This document shows, piece by piece, positions 34,001-41,899 of a stretch of 64,000 nucleotides of DNA (its first letter is position 1; each line of letters begins with the position of its first letter). Below the pieces are notes generated by a model. That model saw only the letters and a list, made by a program, of their open reading frames with translations. It had not been told where the DNA came from and did no database searches. This stretch comes from Alphaproteobacteria bacterium (GTDB lineage: Bacteria; Pseudomonadota; Alphaproteobacteria; DSM-16000; Inquilinaceae), in assembly GCA_028281925.1 (NCBI GenBank), contig JANQIX010000055.1:124001-188000 (forward strand), given 5' to 3'. Both the position numbers and the translations under genes were made by a program.

Positions 34001-34279
34001 GCCGCGGCGGTGGAGGCCTGCCGCCTGCGCCTACGGCCGATCTTGATGACGTCCTTCGCCTTCATCCTCGGCGTCGTGCCGCTGTTGATTGCATCCGGCG
34101 CAGGCGCGGAGATGCGCCAGGCCCTGGGCACGGCAGTCTTCTTCGGCATGCTGGGCGTCACCATGTTCGGCCTTCTGTTCACGCCGGTCTTCTATGTCCT
34201 GATCCGCCGCCTGGCGGGCCGCACCAAGTCGGGCGCGACGGAACCGGCTGCCGAGGCTTCCGGCGCCACTGGCGAGTAG
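31097..34279 (+). CDS. RND multidrug efflux permease (HAE1 family)
   Basis: A 1060-residue AcrB/MexB-type inner-membrane pump driven by protons. It has 12 predicted TM helices with two large periplasmic loops. TM4 carries the proton-relay pair in VVDDAIVVVENVER, and TM10 carries the Lys in GLASKNAILIVEF. Porter-domain motifs such as YPEIAPPTIVVEASFPGAS are canonical. The reading frame begins with TTG (RFAHFFIDRPIFA follows exactly as in the family), so a non-ATG start is likely real. No outer-membrane factor gene follows; the channel must be encoded elsewhere. Confidence 0.95.
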   Translation: MRFAHFFIDRPIFAMVLSIFVLIVGSLAYLGLPVAQYPEIAPPTIVVEASFPGASAETIADTVATPLEQEINGVENMLYMFSQSTSAGTMQLTVTFELGTDLEQAQVLVQNRVAIAEPRLPEEVRRLGVTTRKSSPDLLLVIHMLSPDDTFDQLYISNYALLQVRDVLARVDGVGNIQMFGARDYSMRIWLDPDRLAALELTPGEVIGALRAENIQVAGGTLGQQPMAGPVAFETSLQLQGRLTAVEQFEDIIVKTTPEGRITRVRDVARVELGAREYSTNSYLSGAPAVALAVSQRPGSNALDTAEAVLAEIEALSEVFPQGLEYRVIYNPTEFIAESIDELIKTIFEAVFLVVLVVLVFLQSWRVSIIPILAIPVSLIGTFAVMSAFGFSINNLTLFGLVLAVGIVVDDAIVVVENVERNLRNCLSPREATRRTMEEVGGALISMALVLSAVFIPTAFLGGISGQFYQQFALTIAVSTIISVFNSLTLSPALAAMLLKPHGSGGQGRLAWIGAPVRWFFDAFNRVFDRLIKAYGRLVGILVRIGLVMLVVYASLIALTVWGFSRVPAGFIPQQDQGYLITVVQLPPGASLARTDAVIADAEQILLDTPGIVDTATFAGFNGATFTTASNAGAIFAVLAPFEERVAEGLTAGAVLGDAQARLMQIQEGFIFVIPPPSVRGIGNAGGFKMMVQDLRGRGIGVLNEAVGEMLAAANAHPDLVGVFTPFQAGSPQLFVDVDRTKAQQLNVPLERVFETLEVYLGSVFVNDFNLFGRTYRVTAQADAPHRLTEEDIGNLRTRSSDGAMVPLGTLVEFEDTAGPDRVPRHNLYTAAEVQGSTMPGVSSGESLDIMEGLAERILPYGLGFEWTELSFQEANAANTAALIFPLCVLFVFLVLAAQYESWSLPLAIILIVPMCLLSAIGGVALRGMDNNILTQVGFVVLVGLASKNAILIVEFARQLEDRGMDRMAAAVEACRLRLRPILMTSFAFILGVVPLLIASGAGAEMRQALGTAVFFGMLGVTMFGLLFTPVFYVLIRRLAGRTKSGATEPAAEASGATGE

Positions 34280-34306
34280 CCGGAATCTGCGCGTATCGTC
34301 TTGGCC

Positions 34307-34780
34307 ATGCGCCTTGAGATACGCGATGCCCGGCCGGACGATACGGCGACGCTGATCGGCTTCATTGCCGATCTGCAGGACGCGGAATGTGCCTTACATC
34401 CAAGCCGGCGACCGGGAGCAGACGTCGCGGCATCCTGCTTCGATCGGCTGGCCGACAAACAGGCGCAGATCCTGATGGCAGAGGCTGGCGGCCGACCGGC
34501 CGGCTTCGTCGCCGGCTGGATCGCCATGGATCCAGACTGGCTGCAAACACCTGACTGGCGTCATCACGGGTGGATTTCCGATCTCTATGTCGTTCCCGGG
34601 CACCGTGGCGAACGCATCGCCGGCCGTCTGCTCCATGCAGTGGCAAACCGACTGAGCAGTATGGGTGCCCAGCGCTTGCGCATCGGCTCGCTTTCCAGCA
34701 ACGGGCCCGCTCTCGCGGCCTACCGGCGGTTCGGCTTCCAGCCCTTCGAGATCACGCTGGACATGGAGCTGCCGGATTAA
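34307..34780 (+). CDS. GNAT family N-acetyltransferase
   Basis: A 157-residue GNAT protein. It starts IRDARPDDTATLIGFIADLQ. The acetyl-CoA site is LYVVPGHRGERIAGRLLHA (the R/Q-x-x-G-x-G/A motif). The C-terminal ALAAYRRFGFQPFE is the usual 'y.k.GF' end. The substrate (an amine or protein N-terminus) is unknown. It is 27 nt after the RND gene in the same direction and so may be co-transcribed, though a functional link is not evident. Confidence 0.9.
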   Translation: MRLEIRDARPDDTATLIGFIADLQDAECALHPSRRPGADVAASCFDRLADKQAQILMAEAGGRPAGFVAGWIAMDPDWLQTPDWRHHGWISDLYVVPGHRGERIAGRLLHAVANRLSSMGAQRLRIGSLSSNGPALAAYRRFGFQPFEITLDMELPD

Positions 34781-34825
34781 GCCGAAGTGCGAGTCTTGGG
34801 TCCCTCTAATTCGATTGTGGATAGA

Positions 34826-34862
34826 GCGAGCCGGCACCAAGGCGGATTAGGTGCCGGCTTGC
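34826..34862. terminator. Bidirectional terminator between convergent genes
   Basis: A 13-bp stem (GCGAGCCGGCACC with GGTGCCGGCTTGC, one G-T wobble) and an 11-nt loop in the 99-bp space between the GNAT gene and the convergent 555-residue gene. There is no T run on either side, so termination strength is uncertain. Confidence 0.6.
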
Positions 34863-34879
34863 GAGAGCCGATGCCCTGA

Positions 34880-36547
34880 TCAGACCTCTTGAGGATTGGC
34901 CACCAGCAGAACGCGGTGCCGCACCTGGTACTGTCCTGGCAACTGCGTCAGTGTTTCGCCGCTGCTGGTTCTGGCGGCGTCGAACTGTTGCAGCACGACG
35001 GGCCGGTTTCTGTAGATGGAGTCCGGCGGCAGAAGCGACTGTATTGCCGTGCCTGACTCAAGGGTCTGCCTTACTCCAAGCGTGTTCGTCGACTGGGGAT
35101 CGAAGATCCGGAACTCAAGGTTCATGTTCCAGCTTGGGGGTGCAGTGTCCCCGCCGTTGCTCGGATTGACGAACACGCCCTTGACCTTGTACCCGAGCAA
35201 GGTTTCCGGCGCCAAAGCCCGGGCCAACAGGCCAGCCAGACCCTCCAGCGAGCGCACGGCATTGTCCGGCACCAGCCCGCTGTCGATCAGCATCTGAATG
35301 GCGCTGCGGAAGGCTTCCGGCGTATTAGCCGACGCAACCAGCGCCCGGAACCTGGTCACCGCGACCGAAAGACCAAGCCAGACCAGCAGATCGACGACCT
35401 GGGCGATCGCGTTGGCAAGCTCCGCGGATGTGAGGTCGGCTTCCGTCGGCGTGATCGTGCCCTCAAACTCTGTCCGAGCCCCCTTGGTGGCGTTGATCGG
35501 AAAATCGAACAGCTTCTTGTTTGCGTTCCTTGAGGTACCGGTATCGAACTGCCCCATATAGGTTTCAGCCTCGACCTGCGTTGTAGATGCGAGTCTGCCG
35601 AAGCGATCGAACAGTTTGACTGTGGCACGCCCCCGCAGCTCGAAATCATCCGTTCCAAGGAATGTGCCCAGAATGTCATCCGGCGTTTCCTGGACGCAGG
35701 TGATGTCTACGGCGAAGAAGCGACAGGAGTAATTCGAGACGTCGCTGATCGTGCCGATCTCCTCGGCACAGGGAAACAAGGTGAACCCCTCATCCAAGCA
35801 GGGAACGAGCGACAGGGTGTCGAATACAAGGCGCTCGCGCCACAGCTCCGGCTCGTTCAGCACATGATCCGTGGATGCCAGTCCCAGCTCCCCGATCGCG
35901 GCCCAGCTTGCGTATTGCAGGTAGCCGTCATCGCCGAGTTCGCATCGCGTGTTTCGCCCCCGGAAATTGCGGAAGATGAACTCGCCGAGCTCGTGCATGA
36001 CCTCGTCCATCCGGCCCCGCGGATCCTTGACGAAGGGATTCAGCGCGAAGGCGGCCTCGCCGAGGTCGCGGTAGGACGCCAGCGCGGCCATGACGTCGGG
36101 ATCGCCTTTGCCCTGTATCGCAAGAAGGATCTCGTCGACGGCCGCCAGTGCTATGGAGTCTATGACGTCATCGATCGCCGTCCTCCGGTCCGACGGGGAA
36201 ACCAACGGGGGCTGGTCGGGATCGACCGCCGGCTTCTCCAGGCCTCCCAGAAAGATCTCGGGCGGCAGACGCGAGAACGATCCGATCTGCGGCCCGCAGA
36301 GCTTTTCATCGGCTGATGCATGCTGTTGCACAACGGGCTCGATCGGCGGCGTCCCCTTGGTGTTGCCTCGAGACATCGGCGCGGCACCGCGATTGACGTT
36401 GGCGATTTCCGACAGCCGGTCGACGATCATGCGCGCGTCCGCAGGGGCATCGAACGATGTCGATTGCGGGACGCCCCGCGTCTTGCGACCGCGAACGGCA
36501 GAACGCGACTCTTCCGTTTCCGGGCAGATCTTGATGGTCTTGGACAT
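34880..36547 (-). CDS. Unrecognised 555-residue protein
   Basis: A long frame with a good SD (GAGGAG) before ATG at 36547 and normal codon use, so it is very likely real. I do not recognise a family. There is no signal peptide and no TM helix except a weak hydrophobic stretch near 395 (VVDLLVWLGLSVAV). Near residue 185 is MHELGEFIFRN, an HELGE string resembling a zincin HExxH with the second His replaced by Glu. Eight or more Cys are spread through residues 8-290 (PCLDEGFTLFPC, SCRFFAVDITC). The N-terminal ~120 residues look disordered. The middle (~290-370) has beta-rich segments and the end reads QYQVRHRVLLVANPQ. It stands alone, upstream of a 734-bp gene-free region. Confidence 0.75.
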   Translation of the reverse strand: MSKTIKICPETEESRSAVRGRKTRGVPQSTSFDAPADARMIVDRLSEIANVNRGAAPMSRGNTKGTPPIEPVVQQHASADEKLCGPQIGSFSRLPPEIFLGGLEKPAVDPDQPPLVSPSDRRTAIDDVIDSIALAAVDEILLAIQGKGDPDVMAALASYRDLGEAAFALNPFVKDPRGRMDEVMHELGEFIFRNFRGRNTRCELGDDGYLQYASWAAIGELGLASTDHVLNEPELWRERLVFDTLSLVPCLDEGFTLFPCAEEIGTISDVSNYSCRFFAVDITCVQETPDDILGTFLGTDDFELRGRATVKLFDRFGRLASTTQVEAETYMGQFDTGTSRNANKKLFDFPINATKGARTEFEGTITPTEADLTSAELANAIAQVVDLLVWLGLSVAVTRFRALVASANTPEAFRSAIQMLIDSGLVPDNAVRSLEGLAGLLARALAPETLLGYKVKGVFVNPSNGGDTAPPSWNMNLEFRIFDPQSTNTLGVRQTLESGTAIQSLLPPDSIYRNRPVVLQQFDAARTSSGETLTQLPGQYQVRHRVLLVANPQEV

Positions 36548-37281
36548 TTGCGGCTCCTCTGGCCGGCCGTAGCCGACAGTCGGGGCAGGTACTCACCCGA
36601 TCGCTGGCAGGACTGCAGGGAAACCGTCGCGGCCATCATGGTGTTGCCCATTTCCGGACGCTCGTCTTTTCCCAATCATCCATGACTTTGCGCCGCGGGT
36701 CGGTCGACGTTCCCGATGCCCCGTGGGTTGCGTTCGCGGGAGAGCGTGAAGCCTTTGTCCCGCGGCAAGCCGGCTCGGCCGACCTACATGACCCTCTACC
36801 GGCCACGTTGCCGAAACAGATGCGCGCGCCAGCGAATTATCCTGGAGGCCGATGTAGGACAGACCCCGGACCCATTGGCGCCGGCGGTAACAGATCTCCG
36901 TTCCTCGCCGAAGGCAGTGAACACACGGCACCATTCTTTTGACAGATTGGTGTCCAAGAAAGACCGGTGCCTGATCACGCGCCCGGTACGGCATCTCTTT
37001 CGTGTCAATGGGTCTAACGGACGAGAGATGTGCCTACGAATATCCCAAGCGAGGCGCCCGCCGCATGGACCACCCCTCTGAGTTCGGAAGTCGGATCAAG
37101 ACGATGAATGGGCGAGAGTGCGGCTCGAATCCGCCGCGTTTGGGAATCGACGGACTCGCGATTGTCCAATAAGGCTCCGACCGGCAGTCCGCCGTTGCCG
37201 GGTGCAGCATCCATCAGGCCGAAAGGCGCGACGGGGTCACGCCTGCAACTGCATCAACAAGAAGACAGGAGAACACGATCC
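36548..37281. other. 734-bp gene-free region
   Basis: This holds the divergent promoters of the 555-residue gene (minus) and the small exported protein (plus). Short open frames of 60-130 codons exist on both strands, but none has a signal peptide, recognised domain and SD together. I saw no RNA gene or strong inverted repeat. It may once have held a gene. Confidence 0.45.
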
Positions 37282-37683
37282 ATGGTCCTTCCCATCCGCT
37301 CAGCCCTTCTCGGCACCCTCCTTACGGCGATGGTTGCAGGTAGCCTCGCCGAGGTTCAGGCCCAGGACCGTCCCCGGTTCAACCGCGAAGACGCCGTTTC
37401 TTCCGCCGAGATTGCCTCATCTGAGAGGGGCTATCTGCTGACGCTGTCGGACGGTACCGAGGTCCGCATCACGGGTGCACGCGCCGACGAAAGCCCCCGT
37501 CGGGAGTGCCTCGTCCACGTTCCGAGCCTGACCCGGCTGATCGAACAGGGATTGCGCGGCGGCGCCCTCGAGCCGATCGGCACGGCGGCACAGCAGGTGA
37601 GCCTTCAGGTACGCCAAGACCCGACGACGGGTGAGCTGTGGTGCGGCGGTGCCGGATCGGGCTGTACGATCATCATCCAGTAA
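37282..37683 (+). CDS. Small exported protein with two C-terminal Cys
   Basis: A 133-residue protein. SD AGGAGA lies before ATG at 37282. The signal peptide is LLGTLLTAMVAGSLAEVQA, cleaved before QDRPRF. The mature part is beta-rich (GYLLTLSDGTEVRITGA) and ends WCGGAGSGCTIIIQ, where two Cys could bond. Family unknown. It is followed by a strong hairpin, so it is probably a single-gene transcript. Confidence 0.72.
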   Translation: MVLPIRSALLGTLLTAMVAGSLAEVQAQDRPRFNREDAVSSAEIASSERGYLLTLSDGTEVRITGARADESPRRECLVHVPSLTRLIEQGLRGGALEPIGTAAQQVSLQVRQDPTTGELWCGGAGSGCTIIIQ

Positions 37684-37695
37684 CGGCATATATGA

Positions 37696-37731
37696 GGGGC
37701 TCCGCCGGGACGAAGGTCCCGCTGGAGCCCC
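37696..37731 (+). terminator. Hairpin downstream of small exported protein
   Basis: GGGGCTCC (37696-37703) pairs with GGAGCCCC (37724-37731), and inner GGGAC/GTCCC closes a 4-nt loop. It begins 12 nt after the stop codon. Only CTTCG follows, not a T run, so it could be a weak terminator or a 3'-end stabiliser. Confidence 0.65.
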
Positions 37732-37804
37732 TTCGTCAAGGTACGGTGCTTGGACGCCTGGGCTCGAGCGCCGGCGACCGTGTCTGGCCTGTCGGGATGT
37801 CGGA

Positions 37805-38848
37805 ATGATTGCTTCGCGCGTGTTCGCAGGATGCCTTGCCATCGGCCTTGCCGTCTGCGGCTGTTCCGGCGCTTCGCCACCGACTCCGGCCCTGGCGTCG
37901 GCCCCGGTCACACCGGCGGCACCGGCCGCACCCGCAGCAGTGCCGGGACCTTTGCCCCCGCCACCCAGCGAATCGCCGATCATTGTCGCCTCGGCGCTTT
38001 CGCAGTCTGCCCCCGCTGCCGCGACCGCCGGCTGCCCCGCGCCCGAAATCCGAGCCTACGAAATTGCGGAGGATCTTGGTGGTCTTTCCGGCATCGCGCC
38101 GGCGGACCAGCCCAACGAGTTCGTCGCCATCAGCGATGCCGGCGGCGTCTACACTCTGTCACTGGGCGACGGTGGCGCGCAGCTGACGTCCCAGGGCCGG
38201 CTGGCCGGGCTTGAGACCGCCACCAATTCCGACCGCGACGCCGAGGCGTTGCTGCGTCTGCCCGACGGGCGCTGGCTGGTCAGCTTCGAACGTTCTCACC
38301 GGCTGGTCGTCTTCCCACCCGGTCTGAGCGGCCTGACCGGCGGTCCGGCAACGGTCGTCGCCGTGCCGGACGCGTGGCGAGCCCTCGACTGGAATCGGGG
38401 CGTCGAGGCCCTGGCCTTGGCCGGCGACGGGCGTATCGTCGCGATTGAGGAGGGTGTGCCGTTGCAGCTGGCCAGCCGCACTGCGTGGCGGTTCGACCCG
38501 CCAACGGGCTCATCACTGGATGCGACATCCGTAACCTACAGCACCGGATTCGCCGTCGCGCCCGGCGATGCCGCCGGCGGTAACGACGGCCGGATCTACG
38601 TGCTGGAGCGAGAGATCACCGGGCTCGGCCTATCCGCGCGAATTGCGCGCGTTACCGAAGCCGCCGACGGCAGTCTTTCGGTAGAGACCACCCTTGACCT
38701 TAGCGGCAGTCTGCCGGCCGCAAACTATGAAGGCATGACGGTCGACCCGTACCGATCCGAAGGGCGGCGATTCGTGCTGGTCTCCGACGGCGATGACGGG
38801 GCCCGGTCGATCATCGTCGACATCGTCACCGCAGACTGCGCGTTCTGA
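37805..38848 (+). CDS. Phytase-esterase-like lipoprotein
   Basis: A 347-residue protein. The signal peptide ends in a Cys-rich lipobox-like string (IGLAVCGC). A Pro/Ala linker of ~40 residues follows, then an 'esterase-like activity of phytase' beta-propeller. That domain has GGLSGIAPAD at its start, FVAISDAGGVY, NSDRDAEALLRLPDGRWLVSFE, and NYEGMTVDP near the end, then FVLVSDGDDG. The same domain is at the C-terminus of the truncated gene at the left edge. Substrate unproven; phosphate-ester scavenging is the usual suggestion. Confidence 0.85.
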   Translation: MIASRVFAGCLAIGLAVCGCSGASPPTPALASAPVTPAAPAAPAAVPGPLPPPPSESPIIVASALSQSAPAAATAGCPAPEIRAYEIAEDLGGLSGIAPADQPNEFVAISDAGGVYTLSLGDGGAQLTSQGRLAGLETATNSDRDAEALLRLPDGRWLVSFERSHRLVVFPPGLSGLTGGPATVVAVPDAWRALDWNRGVEALALAGDGRIVAIEEGVPLQLASRTAWRFDPPTGSSLDATSVTYSTGFAVAPGDAAGGNDGRIYVLEREITGLGLSARIARVTEAADGSLSVETTLDLSGSLPAANYEGMTVDPYRSEGRRFVLVSDGDDGARSIIVDIVTADCAF

Positions 38849-38903
38849 CGCGGTCACCCTCGCTTCTTCGTGTCGTCATGGATTGACATCGCCTCAGCTT
38901 TTG

Positions 38904-38937
38904 CATAACCATATCGTTATGGAACAGATTGGTTATG
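38904..38937. promoter_or_regulatory. ArsR autoregulatory operator with three half-sites
   Basis: CATAACC (38904-38910) and GGTTATG (38931-38937) form a perfect 7-bp inverted repeat. A third half-site GTTATG (38916-38921) pairs with CATAAC at 6-nt spacing. The start codon of the ArsR gene lies within the element (38919), so bound repressor would block the promoter and start region. Confidence 0.55.
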
Positions 38938-39287
38938 AAGCAAACCCTCAGAGCCTCGATGCGGTCTTTGCCGCGCTGGCCGATCCGACGCGGCGGGCGA
39001 TCCTGACCCGGCTGGCCACGGGCGAGGCATCGGTGATCGAGATCGCTGCGCCGTTCGAGATGAGCCAGCCGGCAGTGTCGAAGCATCTGAAGGTGCTGGA
39101 ACGGGCGGGGTTGATCGAGCGGGATGTCGATCGACAGCGCCGCCCGGCGCGGCTGAAGGCCGAATCGATGGCAGCAGCGGTGCGGTGGCTTGAAGAGTTC
39201 AGGCAATTCTGGTCGTCGAGCTTCGATCAGCTCGATGGGCTGCTGGAGGAATTGAAGAAGGCAGGAACAACAGGGGGGCCGAAATGA
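38919..39287 (+). CDS. ArsR family transcriptional regulator (SRPBCC-associated type)
   Basis: A 122-residue winged-helix repressor. ALADPTRRAILTRL opens the family; the recognition helix is FEMSQPAVSKHLKVLERAG. It lacks the Cys-x-Cys metal motif of arsenic or cadmium sensors, so the signal is unlikely to be a metal. The stop overlaps the ATG of a SRPBCC gene (ATGA), a very common ArsR pairing. A start at 38919 is favoured; it lies inside the operator-like repeat. Confidence 0.92.
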   Translation: MEQIGYEANPQSLDAVFAALADPTRRAILTRLATGEASVIEIAAPFEMSQPAVSKHLKVLERAGLIERDVDRQRRPARLKAESMAAAVRWLEEFRQFWSSSFDQLDGLLEELKKAGTTGGPK

Positions 39288-39778
39288 GCGATCTGCCGAC
39301 TTATGTGCTGGAGCGTGTCTTCGATGCACCGCGGGCACTGGTCTGGAAGGCGTGGACCGATCCGGCTCTGTTGCCGCGCTGGTACGGGCCGAGGGTGGAG
39401 ACGATTGTCCACCGCCATGAACTGAAGCCCGGCGGCCTATGGCTTGGCGAGATGCGGTGGGGCGGCAACTCCCACTATCAGCGCGTCGAATTCACCGAAG
39501 TGACACCGCCGGAGCGGCTGGTCTGGCTGCATTCCGTTTCAGATGGAGATTGGACCATCATCGCCAATCCCATGATGGCGGACTGGCCGCGGGTTCTGCT
39601 GACGACGGTGACGTTTGCAGAAGAGGACGGTCAGACACGGCTGCGCCTGACCTGGGTCCCGCATGAGGCGAGCGAGGCGGAGATTGCCTGCTTCTCCGCC
39701 GCGATGGCGGGCATGGACAAGGGTTGGGGCGCGGGTATGGACCTGCTGGCGGAGTTGCTGACCGAGCTGAAGGCTTGA
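39284..39778 (+). CDS. SRPBCC (AHSA1-like) domain protein
   Basis: A 164-residue START/Bet v1-fold protein. It begins YVLERVFDAPRALVWKAWTD, then PALLPRWYGP, the hallmark of the AHSA1/CalC group. It ends AGMDKGWGAGMDLLAELL. It probably binds a hydrophobic ligand in a deep cavity. It is translationally coupled to the ArsR gene and likely repressed by it. It converges on ttuC with 11 bp between stops. Confidence 0.9.
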   Translation: MSDLPTYVLERVFDAPRALVWKAWTDPALLPRWYGPRVETIVHRHELKPGGLWLGEMRWGGNSHYQRVEFTEVTPPERLVWLHSVSDGDWTIIANPMMADWPRVLLTTVTFAEEDGQTRLRLTWVPHEASEAEIACFSAAMAGMDKGWGAGMDLLAELLTELKA

Positions 39779-39789
39779 GACCGCCCGTC

Positions 39790-40860
39790 CTACGCCACAG
39801 CCGCCGCCACCGCCCGGCCGCACGCGACCGTATCGGCGGTACCGCCGAGATCGCGGGTCCGCAAACCCGGTTCGACCAGCACGGTTTCGATGGCGCGCAT
39901 CACCGCTGCCGCTGCATCGGCTTCGCCCAGATGTTCCAGCATCTGTGCCGCACACCAGATGGTCGCCACGGGATTGGCGATGCCCTGGCCGGCGATGTCC
40001 GGCGCGCTGCCATGCACCGGCTCGAACATCGAGGGATACTCGCGCTCCGGATTGATGTTGGCCGCCGGCGCGATGCCGATCGACCCGGCGACCGCCGGGC
40101 CAAGGTCCGACAGGATGTCGCCGAACAGGTTGGAGCCGACGACGACGTCGAACCAATCCGGATGCTGCACGAAATGGGCGGTCAGGATGTCGATGTGGAA
40201 CTGGGCCGTGGCCACATCGGGATAGTCGGCGGCCATGCGCTCGAATCGTTCGTCCCAGAACGGCATGGTGTGGACAATGCCGTTGGATTTGGTGGCCGAG
40301 GTCAGATGTTTGCGCGGCCGCGTGCGCGCCACATCGAACGCGTATTTCAGGATCCGGTCGACACCGCGACGGGTGAACACGGCTTCCTGGATCACCGTCT
40401 CGTCATCCGTGCCGGCATAGATGCGTCCACCGATCTCGGAATACTCACCCTCATTGTTCTCGCGCACGACCACGAAATCGATGTCGTCCGGCCCCCGCCC
40501 CGCCAGCGGCGAGGTGATGCCCTTCAGAAGGCGCACGGGCCGGACATTGACGTACTGCTTCAGTTCCCGCCGCAGCGGGATCAAGAGGCCCCATAAGGAC
40601 ACGTGATCGGGCACGCCCGGAAAGCCGACCGCCCCCAGCAGGATGGCGTCGAACCCCGCCACCTGGGCCACGCCGTCTTCCGGCATCAGCCGGCCGGTCT
40701 TGTGATAGCGCTCGCAAGACCAGTCGAACTCGGCCCACTCAAAGGCGAATCCGTACGCTTTGGCGGCCGCCTCCAGCACACGCACGCCTTCCGGCACGAC
40801 CTCACAGCCGATGCCATCGCCCGGGATCAGGGCGATCCGATAGGTCCTTGGGCCGGACAT
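39790..40860 (-). CDS. ttuC: Tartrate dehydrogenase/decarboxylase or D-malate dehydrogenase
   Basis: A 356-residue member of the isocitrate/isopropylmalate dehydrogenase family. It starts IALIPGDGIGCEVVPEG. LRRELKQYVNVRPVRLLKG is the wording of the tartrate/D-malate branch rather than LeuB. VRENNEGEYSEIGG and the metal/NAD region GSNLFGDILSDLGPA follow, with FEPVHGSAPDIAG near the end. It oxidatively decarboxylates tartrate or D-malate with NAD+. Start 40860 follows GGGGGAG. It is last in an operon with NUDIX and CMD genes. Confidence 0.88.
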   Translation of the reverse strand: MSGPRTYRIALIPGDGIGCEVVPEGVRVLEAAAKAYGFAFEWAEFDWSCERYHKTGRLMPEDGVAQVAGFDAILLGAVGFPGVPDHVSLWGLLIPLRRELKQYVNVRPVRLLKGITSPLAGRGPDDIDFVVVRENNEGEYSEIGGRIYAGTDDETVIQEAVFTRRGVDRILKYAFDVARTRPRKHLTSATKSNGIVHTMPFWDERFERMAADYPDVATAQFHIDILTAHFVQHPDWFDVVVGSNLFGDILSDLGPAVAGSIGIAPAANINPEREYPSMFEPVHGSAPDIAGQGIANPVATIWCAAQMLEHLGEADAAAAVMRAIETVLVEPGLRTRDLGGTADTVACGRAVAAAVA

Positions 40861-40874
40861 GATTTCTCCCCCGA

Positions 40875-41318
40875 CTATACCTGACCGCGACCGCGCATCT
40901 CCGCAGCCAGGCGGATGACACGACGCGTCTCGGACCAGGCCACCAGATCGTCGATCTCTTCCAGCTCCGCCCAACGGACGGCAGCGGCGTCGTCACCGGC
41001 CACAGCCTCTCCGGCCGGCGCCTCGGCCAGGATCTCAACCAGCGTGAAATGGCGGCGAATCGCGCCATCCGCGTCGCGGTTGATCGCGTCGACGACCGTG
41101 ATGATCCCTTTCGGCTCTATGACGAGACCGGTTTCTTCACGCGATTCGCGCACCGCGGTCTCGATCACAGTCTCCCCCAATTCCTGATGGCCGCCGGGCA
41201 GGCTCCATTCGCCTGCACGCGGAGGATGCGCACGGCGGATCAGCAGTACGCGGCTATCGCGCCAGATGACGACCCCGATGCCAACGACCGGCCGGGCCGG
41301 AACGCCCGACACGCTCAC
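40875..41318 (-). CDS. NUDIX hydrolase
   Basis: A 147-residue protein with a complete NUDIX box (GGHQELGETVIETAVRES then REETGL). The N-terminal VGIGVVIWRDSRVLLIRRAHPP and overall length resemble ADP-ribose or nucleotide-sugar pyrophosphatases. It removes nucleoside diphosphates linked to another moiety; the substrate cannot be read from sequence. ATGA overlap with the upstream CMD gene, 14 nt before ttuC. Confidence 0.92.
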   Translation of the reverse strand: MSVSGVPARPVVGIGVVIWRDSRVLLIRRAHPPRAGEWSLPGGHQELGETVIETAVRESREETGLVIEPKGIITVVDAINRDADGAIRRHFTLVEILAEAPAGEAVAGDDAAAVRWAELEEIDDLVAWSETRRVIRLAAEMRGRGQV

Positions 41319-41722
41319 GATGCCGGCGGTCCTTCGAACTGCTCGTCGACCGGCACGCGGTACGCCTGGACCACTCGGTTCAGCTGCGTGGCAAGTCCGG
41401 CGACGGCGATCAACTCACCATGCGCCGCCTCGCTCATGCCCTTGGCGCGGGCAGCCGCGGTGTGGCTTGCAATGCAGTAGTCACAGCCATTGGCGATGCT
41501 GACCGCCAGATAGATCATCTCCTTCGTCAGTGGGTCGAGCGCACCCGGCGCCATCACGTGCTTCAGGCGCTGCCACGTGTCGGCAAGCAGGTCCGGATGG
41601 TTGGCGAGCGCCTTCCAGAAATTGTTGACCCAGTCGATACCGCGGGTGGCCATGATGTCGTCATAGACAGCACGCACCTCCGGGGACGCGTCTTCGTACT
41701 CGACCAGCGGAACCGTAGGCAT
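41315..41722 (-). CDS. Carboxymuconolactone decarboxylase family protein (AhpD-like)
   Basis: A 135-residue all-helical protein with the AhpD-type redox motif NGCDYCIASHTA (Cys-x-x-Cys and downstream His). This suggests peroxidase or disulfide-reductase activity rather than ring-cleavage chemistry. It heads the operon CMD-NUDIX-TtuC. A link to the peroxiredoxin at 27018 is possible but distant. Confidence 0.9.
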   Translation of the reverse strand: MPTVPLVEYEDASPEVRAVYDDIMATRGIDWVNNFWKALANHPDLLADTWQRLKHVMAPGALDPLTKEMIYLAVSIANGCDYCIASHTAAARAKGMSEAAHGELIAVAGLATQLNRVVQAYRVPVDEQFEGPPAS

Positions 41723-41899
41723 CGCCGTTGTCCCTCAACTGCCTTACCGAAGAAGCGGCACGATAGTCACGCGCACGCCCTCAGGCCATCATGCGACGAC
41801 CAAACAAGCGATGTCGCCAGACCGGCGACACCCGTGCGGAGATCGACAACGGGAAACAGGGGCGCCGCAGCGGCGCCCACACAAGAAGACGCGAAACGG

